Positions 58,925 to 64,000 of a stretch of 64,000 bases of DNA are shown piece after piece. This DNA comes from Noviherbaspirillum pedocola (GTDB lineage Bacteria; Pseudomonadota; Gammaproteobacteria; Burkholderiales; Burkholderiaceae_D), in assembly GCF_016632335.1 (NCBI RefSeq), contig NZ_JAEPBG010000005.1, positions 186,001 to 250,000 on the forward strand, written 5' to 3'. The position numbers were made by a program, and so were the translations under genes. Under the pieces are notes generated by a model. The model saw only the letters and a list, made by a program, of their open reading frames with translations, did no database searches and was not told the origin of the DNA. How positions within the stretch are numbered: the stretch's first letter is position 1; every line of letters starts with the position of its first letter.

Positions 58925-59026
58925 GGAAAAAGCTTTGCTAAAAGGGTTGTTCGATCTTACCCGTGAAATTCTGCCTCGTCACGAGCGTGCGCAAAAAATG
59001 ACGGCCAGTACAGAATATTCGCAAAC

Positions 59027-59065
59027 AACAAAAACGAACGCCCGGGCATGTTTTGCCAGGGCGTT
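59027..59065 (-). terminator. Hairpin terminator between clpP and clpX
   Basis: Stem AACGCCC/GGGCGTT (59037-59043 with 59059-59065) plus inner pairing; minus-strand tail CGTTTTTGTTG. It could attenuate clpP transcripts before clpX. Confidence 0.8.
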
Positions 59066-59088
59066 TCGTGATGGGAGCCTGCCCTGCA

Positions 59089-59718
59089 TCAACCGCGATT
59101 GGCAAGAACCTTGTCAATCATGCCATAGTCAACCGCTTGCTCCGCCGACATGAAGTTATCTCGGTCGGTATCACGGCTGATCTGCTCGATCGAACGGCCA
59201 GTTTTTTCCGCCAGGATGGCATTCAGGCGTTCGCGCAGATACAAAATTTCGCGTGCCTGAATCTCGATATCCGCCGCCTGACCTTGGGCACCGCCCAGAG
59301 GCTGGTGAATCATGATCCGCGAGTTGGGCAACGAGAAGCGCTTGCCTTTCGCGCCAGCGGCGAGCAGGAATGCGCCCATCGATGCGGCAAGACCGGTACA
59401 CAGCGTCGACACATCCGGCTTGATGAACTGCATCGTATCGTAGATCGCCATGCCTGCTGAAACTGAGCCGCCCGGCGAATTGATGTACAGGGAAATATCC
59501 TTGTCCGGGTTCTCGCTCTCGAGGAACAGCAGCTGCGCCACGATCAGATTCGCGCTTTGATCGTTGACCGGCCCAACCAGGAAAATTACGCGCTCCTTCA
59601 GCAAACGCGAGTAGATATCGTAGGCCCGTTCGCCACGGCCACTCTGCTCGATCACCATCGGGACCATACCGAGCATTTGCGTGTCCAGTGCGCCGCTCCC
59701 CATCATGCTAGTAGTCAT
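59089..59718 (-). CDS. clpP: ATP-dependent Clp protease proteolytic subunit
   Basis: A 209-residue serine protease forming the double-heptamer chamber used by ClpX. The triad is visible: Ser113 in GLAASMGAF, His138 in [10 protein letters not shown] and the Asp in [10 protein letters not shown] propeptide of about ten residues precedes the mature start. GAGGAAAG lies before the ATG. It is 29 bases downstream of tig on the same strand. Confidence 0.97.
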   Translation of the reverse strand: MTTSMMGSGALDTQMLGMVPMVIEQSGRGERAYDIYSRLLKERVIFLVGPVNDQSANLIVAQLLFLESENPDKDISLYINSPGGSVSAGMAIYDTMQFIKPDVSTLCTGLAASMGAFLLAAGAKGKRFSLPNSRIMIHQPLGGAQGQAADIEIQAREILYLRERLNAILAEKTGRSIEQISRDTDRDNFMSAEQAVDYGMIDKVLANRG

Positions 59719-59747
59719 GTGCTTTCCTCAGAAGATGCACAGGAGAC

Positions 59748-61091
59748 TTAGCCCTGTGCGTTGTTCGCCATCAGCTCGTCAAAGCTTACCGGTTTTTCCG
59801 AAACCTTGGCTTTACCGAGAACATAGTTGACGACGTTTTCTTCCAATACAAGAGCTTCGACTTCAGCAAGGCGACGACGATCGCTGTAGTAGTACTTGAT
59901 CACTTCCTGAGGATCTTCGTAGCTCTTGGCAAATTCTTCTACCTGCGCCTTGACCTGCTCCGCGGTCGCCTGCAGCTCGTTAGCCTTCACCAGGTCGGCG
60001 AGGATAAGGCCAAGGCGGACACGACGTTCAGCCTGCGACTGGAACAGTTCGCGCGGGAACGGCATGTCGTTGACGTTCATGCCACGCTGCGCCATGTCTT
60101 GGCGCGTCATATCCATCAGGCGGTCGATTTCCTGCTCGACCAGCGCTTTCGGCACTTCAAGATTGGTCGCGGCTATCAGCGCATTCATCACGCTGTCCTT
60201 CGTACGCGCCTTCGTGCGGCTTTGCACTTCGCGCTCGAGGTTCGAACGGATATCCTCACGCATCTTCTCGAGGTCGCCGTCAGGAATACCCAGCGACTTC
60301 GCAAATTCCTCGTTCACTTCGGGCATGTGCGCCCATTCCAGCTTCTTCAGCGTGATCGTGAATTGCGCGGTCTTGCCGGCCACATCCTTGCCGTGATAGT
60401 CCTCGGGGAAATGCAGATCGAAGGTCTTGGATTCACCGACTTTCAATCCCAGCGTCGCGGCTTCGAATTCCGGCAGCATGCGGCCTTCACCGAGCACGAA
60501 AGCGAAGTCTTCCGCTTTGCCGCCCTGGAATTCAACACCATCGATGGTGCCGACGAAGTCCACGGTCACGCGATCGCCATTCTGCGCGGTGACATCGCCG
60601 CCGCCGTCGCCATGCTCGCTGTGCTGGCCTTTTTCATGGTAGTGAACGCGCTGCTTGCGCAGGATATCGATGGTCTTGTCGATTTCCGCCGGACTCACTT
60701 CGGCCACGGTCTTTTCGACTTCCGCATTTGCCAGATCGCCGACTTCGACTTCCGGATAGACTTCGAAGGTCGCATCAAAAGCAACCATGCCTTCCGGCGC
60801 GCCGGACTTGGCTTCGATCTTCGGGAAACCTGCCACGCGCAGATTGTTTTCGCTGGTGGCTTCGGCGAATGCGCGACCCACCTTGTCATTCAGAACATCG
60901 GATTCGACTTGATAGCCGTACTGTTGGGCCACCATTTTCATGGGGACTTTGCCGGGCCGGAAACCGGGCGCCTTTGCAGTGCGGGCGCGGATTTTCAATT
61001 GCTTTTCCACTTCCGCCTGAACGTCCGCCAGCGGCAGCGTAATGGTAATGCGGCGCTCGAGTTTTTCCAGGGTTTCGACTTCAGTTGCCAT
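59748..61091 (-). CDS. tig: Trigger factor
   Basis: A 447-residue ribosome-bound chaperone and prolyl isomerase. The ribosome-docking signature is [10 protein letters not shown] in the N-terminal domain (about residues 43-52); the FKBP-type isomerase domain lies at about 165-260 ([19 protein letters not shown]), followed by the chaperone arms. Its ATG begins only 32 bases beyond the 3' end of tRNA-Leu on the same strand, so it is probably co-transcribed with the tRNA or uses a promoter inside it. Confidence 0.97.
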   Translation of the reverse strand: MATEVETLEKLERRITITLPLADVQAEVEKQLKIRARTAKAPGFRPGKVPMKMVAQQYGYQVESDVLNDKVGRAFAEATSENNLRVAGFPKIEAKSGAPEGMVAFDATFEVYPEVEVGDLANAEVEKTVAEVSPAEIDKTIDILRKQRVHYHEKGQHSEHGDGGGDVTAQNGDRVTVDFVGTIDGVEFQGGKAEDFAFVLGEGRMLPEFEAATLGLKVGESKTFDLHFPEDYHGKDVAGKTAQFTITLKKLEWAHMPEVNEEFAKSLGIPDGDLEKMREDIRSNLEREVQSRTKARTKDSVMNALIAATNLEVPKALVEQEIDRLMDMTRQDMAQRGMNVNDMPFPRELFQSQAERRVRLGLILADLVKANELQATAEQVKAQVEEFAKSYEDPQEVIKYYYSDRRRLAEVEALVLEENVVNYVLGKAKVSEKPVSFDELMANNAQG

Positions 61092-61123
61092 GTGACTCGT
61101 CCAAAAGGTTTTTAATCATGTTG

Positions 61124-61210
61124 TGGTGCGAGGAGGGGGACTCGAACCCCCACACCATTGCTGGCGTCAGGACCTAAACCTGGTGCGTCTACCAATTTCG
61201 CCATCCTCGC
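61124..61210 (-). tRNA. tRNA-Leu (TAG)
   Basis: An 87-base class II tRNA with acceptor GCGAGGA/TCCTCGC, D-arm GGCGAAATTGGTAGACGC, anticodon loop TTTAGGT (TAG), a long variable arm, T-arm GGTTCGAGTCC and encoded CCA. The first pair of the anticodon stem is a C/A mismatch. It sits 16 bases after the terminator T-run of the RND gene. Confidence 0.95.
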
Positions 61211-61225
61211 GATATCTGTCGCCGC

Positions 61226-61264
61226 AAAAACAAAGGGCGACCGGGAAGTGCAAGTGGGTCGCCC
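61226..61264 (-). terminator. Intrinsic terminator after the RND permease gene
   Basis: An 8-bp perfect stem (61235-61242 with 61257-61264), 14-base loop, then TTTGTTTTT on the minus strand. It lies 43 bases after the RND stop and directly in front of tRNA-Leu. Confidence 0.9.
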
Positions 61265-61307
61265 TGCATTGCCGTTGCCTGCGGCTTTTCAACTTCAAGC
61301 GCGGATT

Positions 61308-64000
61308 CTACTGGATTTTTTCCGGGATCGGCGCTGTTTTTGACAACACTGCCTCCCCGGCTGGCCTTTTCACGCGGAACCAGGCCGAGTACAGCGCCGG
61401 CAGGAACAGGAGCGTCAGACCGGTGGCGACGATCAGTCCGCCCATGATCGCCACCGCCATCGGGCCCCAGAACACCGAGCGCGAAAGCGGAATCATTGCC
61501 AGCACCGCGGCCGCCGCGGTCAGGATGATCGGCCGGAAGCGCCGCACCGCCGACTCCACCACCGCATCCCATGGCTCCGCGCCCGCGGCAATATCCTGTT
61601 CGATCTGATCGATCAGGATCACCGAATTGCGGATGATCATGCCGAACAATGCAATCACGCCCAGCTGCGCGACGAAACCGAACGGACGCTGCAGCAGCAG
61701 CAGGGCCAGCGCTGCGCCGGCGACCCCGAGCGGACCGGTCAGGAATACCAGCAGCGCGCGCGAGAAGCTGTGCAACTGCAGCATCAGCAGCGTGAAGATG
61801 ATGAAGATCACCAGCGGCACGTTGGCCGCAATCGACTTCTGCGCCTTGCCGCTATCCTCGATCGCACCCGCGAGCGTGATGCGGTAACCCGGCGGCAGTT
61901 GCGCGCGGATTGCGTCGAGCTTCGGATTGATCTGACTGGACACAGTTGGGCCTTGTATGCCGTCGGTCACGTCTGACTGCACCGTCACCGCCCATTCCCT
62001 GCCTTCGCGCCAGACCACGCCTGGCTCCCAGACAAAGCGCGCACGGGCGACCTGCGAAATCGGCACCGACTTGCCCGACGCGGTCGGCACATTGGTGCCG
62101 TTCAGCAGCTCAATGCTGGAACGTTCCTCCACCGGCTGGCGCATGACGATGTCAATCAGCTTGTCGCCTTCACGGAACTGGCCGATGGTCGTGCCGGACA
62201 GGATGGTATTGGCCGAGCGCATCACCGTCTGCGAGGTGATGCCAAGCGCCCGCAGCTTGTCCTGATCGAGGTCGAGCCGCAGCACCTTGACCGATTCATT
62301 CCAGTTGTCGTTCACGCCCCGGGTGTTCGGATTGGCGCGCATGACTTCCTTCACCTGATCGGCGATGCGGCGCACCTTGTCGACCTCCAGGCCAGTGACA
62401 CGGAATTGCACCGGATACGGCACCGGCGGTCCGTTCGGCAACTGCTTCACGCGGCCGCGCACTTCCGGAAAATCCGTACGGAACAGATCGGCGATGCGAT
62501 GACGCAGCGCTTCCCGAGTTTCCAGGTCTTTCGGCAGGATCACGACCTGTGCCACGTTCGTCTGCGGAAAGATCTGATCCAGTGGCAGATAGAAACGCGG
62601 GCTGCCGGTACCGACATAGCTGGTGACGCTCACGATGCCCTGCTGCTTGGCCAGGTAGGTTTCCAGCTTTTTTACCTGCGACTCGGTGGCCTGGAAGGAC
62701 GAGCCTTCCGGCAGCCACATCTCGACCATCAGCTCCGGCCGCACCGAATCCGGAAAGAACTGCTGCTCGATGAAGCGAAAGCCGAGCACGCCGAGCACGA
62801 AGGTTGCCAGCGTCAGCGCGATGGTGGTCTTGCGCCACTCGACGCACCAGGAGACTAGCTTGCGAAAGCGCGCATAGAACGGCGTGTTGAACAGTTCATG
62901 GTGGCCATCGGCTCCGGCGGCCGGCTTGACCTTCAGCAGCACGTAGCCGATGTATGGCGTGAACAGCACGGCCGCCAGCCAGGAAATCAGCAGCGCGATG
63001 GCATTCACCGAAAACATCGAGAAGGTGTATTCGCCGGCGGCTGACTTCGCCAGGCCGATGGGCAGGAAGCCGGCTGCGGTGATCAGGGTGCCGGTCAGCA
63101 TCGGAATCGCCGTCGACGTGTAGGCAAAGGTCGCAGCCTCGAAACGCGACAAGCCCTCTTCCATTTTCCGCACCATCATCTCGACGGCGATGATCGCATC
63201 GTCCACCAGCAAGCCGAGGGCAATGATCAGCGCGCCCAGGGATATCTTGTGCAGGTTGATGCCCAGGATATGCATGAACAGGAAGGTCACTGCGAGCACC
63301 AGCGGGATGGTCAAGGCCACGACCAGGCCGGGCCGCGCATCCAGGCGCATCGGTTTCGTATGCAGCCCGAGCGCGATGAAGCTCACCGCGAGCACGATCA
63401 GCACCGCTTCGACCAGCGTATGCACGAACTCATGCACCGACGAAGCCACCATCTTCGGCTGATCCGTGACCTGCTGCAGCTCGATGCCGACCGGCAGCTT
63501 TGCCCGGATCGCATCGGTTGCCTTCTGCAGATTCTCGCCGAGCTCGATGATGTTGCCGCCCTTCTCCATCGAGATGCCAAGGCCGATCACTTCCCGGCCG
63601 TTGAAACGCATCTTGTCCTGCGGCGGATCGCGGAAGCCGCGATGCACAGTGGCCACGTCTCCCAGGCGGAAAGTGCTGTTCCCGGCGCGCAGCTGCAGGT
63701 TTTCCAGATCCTTCACCGAGCGCAGCGCGCCGCTGACGCGAACCTGCAGATTGTCACTGGGCGTGACCAGCACGCCGGTCGATTCCACCGCGTTCTGCGC
63801 GTTGATCTGCGCGATGATCGACTCGATAGGCACGCCAAGCTGGGCGAAGCGCTTGTGGGAAAACTCGATGTAGATGCGCTCGTCCTGTACGCCATACAGC
63901 TCGACCTTCGACACCGACGGCACCAGCAGCAATTGCTGACGCACGAAATCGGCATAGTCCTTCAGCTCGGCATAGTTGAAACCGTCGCCGGAAAGCGCGT
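61308..64000 (-). CDS. RND family efflux permease (partial, 5' end beyond window)
   Basis: The C-terminal 897 codons of an inner-membrane RND pump that exports drugs or other compounds with protons, working with a periplasmic adaptor and an outer-membrane channel. The frame stays open to the right edge (ALSGDGFNYAELKDYADFV precedes the first internal candidate start, so the GTG at 63944 is not the true start). The proton-relay aspartates are in LGLLVDDAIIAVEMM; the second-half repeat ends in FFWGPMAVAIMGGLIV-like text (SVFWGPMAVAIMGG). Full family length is about 1,020-1,050, so roughly 130 residues are missing. The adaptor gene is probably upstream beyond the edge. A terminator follows. Confidence 0.92.
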   Translation of the reverse strand, partial: ALSGDGFNYAELKDYADFVRQQLLLVPSVSKVELYGVQDERIYIEFSHKRFAQLGVPIESIIAQINAQNAVESTGVLVTPSDNLQVRVSGALRSVKDLENLQLRAGNSTFRLGDVATVHRGFRDPPQDKMRFNGREVIGLGISMEKGGNIIELGENLQKATDAIRAKLPVGIELQQVTDQPKMVASSVHEFVHTLVEAVLIVLAVSFIALGLHTKPMRLDARPGLVVALTIPLVLAVTFLFMHILGINLHKISLGALIIALGLLVDDAIIAVEMMVRKMEEGLSRFEAATFAYTSTAIPMLTGTLITAAGFLPIGLAKSAAGEYTFSMFSVNAIALLISWLAAVLFTPYIGYVLLKVKPAAGADGHHELFNTPFYARFRKLVSWCVEWRKTTIALTLATFVLGVLGFRFIEQQFFPDSVRPELMVEMWLPEGSSFQATESQVKKLETYLAKQQGIVSVTSYVGTGSPRFYLPLDQIFPQTNVAQVVILPKDLETREALRHRIADLFRTDFPEVRGRVKQLPNGPPVPYPVQFRVTGLEVDKVRRIADQVKEVMRANPNTRGVNDNWNESVKVLRLDLDQDKLRALGITSQTVMRSANTILSGTTIGQFREGDKLIDIVMRQPVEERSSIELLNGTNVPTASGKSVPISQVARARFVWEPGVVWREGREWAVTVQSDVTDGIQGPTVSSQINPKLDAIRAQLPPGYRITLAGAIEDSGKAQKSIAANVPLVIFIIFTLLMLQLHSFSRALLVFLTGPLGVAGAALALLLLQRPFGFVAQLGVIALFGMIIRNSVILIDQIEQDIAAGAEPWDAVVESAVRRFRPIILTAAAAVLAMIPLSRSVFWGPMAVAIMGGLIVATGLTLLFLPALYSAWFRVKRPAGEAVLSKTAPIPEKIQ

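Overview
This is a GC-rich, densely coded bacterial chromosome segment. The gene families and one conserved block (tRNA-Leu, tig, clpP, clpX, lon, hupB, tRNA-Val, tRNA-Asp, ppiD) point to a betaproteobacterium of the Burkholderiales, most likely Oxalobacteraceae (Herbaspirillum or Noviherbaspirillum type). That assignment is inferred from synteny and protein character; no 16S gene is present. No prophage, insertion sequence or CRISPR array was seen.

Layout. 1-5.0 kb (minus): acyl-CoA/lipid metabolism (partial NADP oxidoreductase, thioesterase, SDR, acyl-CoA dehydrogenase, thiolase), with a perfect 26-bp-arm palindrome inside. 5.4-11.2 kb (plus): an MHS-type transporter with an unusually long loop, then purT translationally coupled to a PAS-GGDEF-EAL c-di-GMP enzyme. 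11.3-14.7 kb (plus): two unrecognised Ser/Pro/Ala-rich low-complexity proteins, the first preceded by a sequence resembling a HrpL 'hrp box'; these are the best candidates for something undescribed (possible secreted effectors). 14.7-19.5 kb (minus): penicillin-acylase-family Ntn hydrolase, ABC-F protein YbiT, and a RelE-type toxin-antitoxin pair. 19.5-22.1 kb (minus): overlapping queE-queD-tadA-ldcA, joining tRNA wobble-base modification to murein recycling. 22.3-28.1 kb (plus): the four-gene ligase-associated DNA repair cluster (exonuclease, ATP-dependent ligase, Lhr-Core helicase, PdeM phosphoesterase).

28-34 kb: a small unknown protein, an orphan CHASE-PAS histidine kinase, a diheme cytochrome c with a PQQ alcohol dehydrogenase carrying the lanthanide-type Asp, and a divergent exported ankyrin protein. 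34-40.7 kb: guaB-guaA, a DUF4124 protein, rnfH-ratA divergent from smpB, a DUF3014 protein and MgtC. 40.9-46.7 kb: a secreted glycoside hydrolase-like protein, a haloacid dehalogenase, a DUF2076 protein, an AI-2E transporter, and two glycine-zipper envelope lipoproteins (one with an OmpA domain). 47-52 kb: a D-amino-acid dehydrogenase-like enzyme, nnr, a LolD/YbbA-type ABC ATPase divergent from tesA, and mnmH. 52-61 kb (minus): the proteostasis block, in which trigger factor, ClpXP, Lon and PpiD sit with hupB and three tRNAs. 61.3-64 kb: an RND efflux permease that runs off the right edge.

All protein functions are read from motifs and family resemblance in the translated sequence; no database search was possible.
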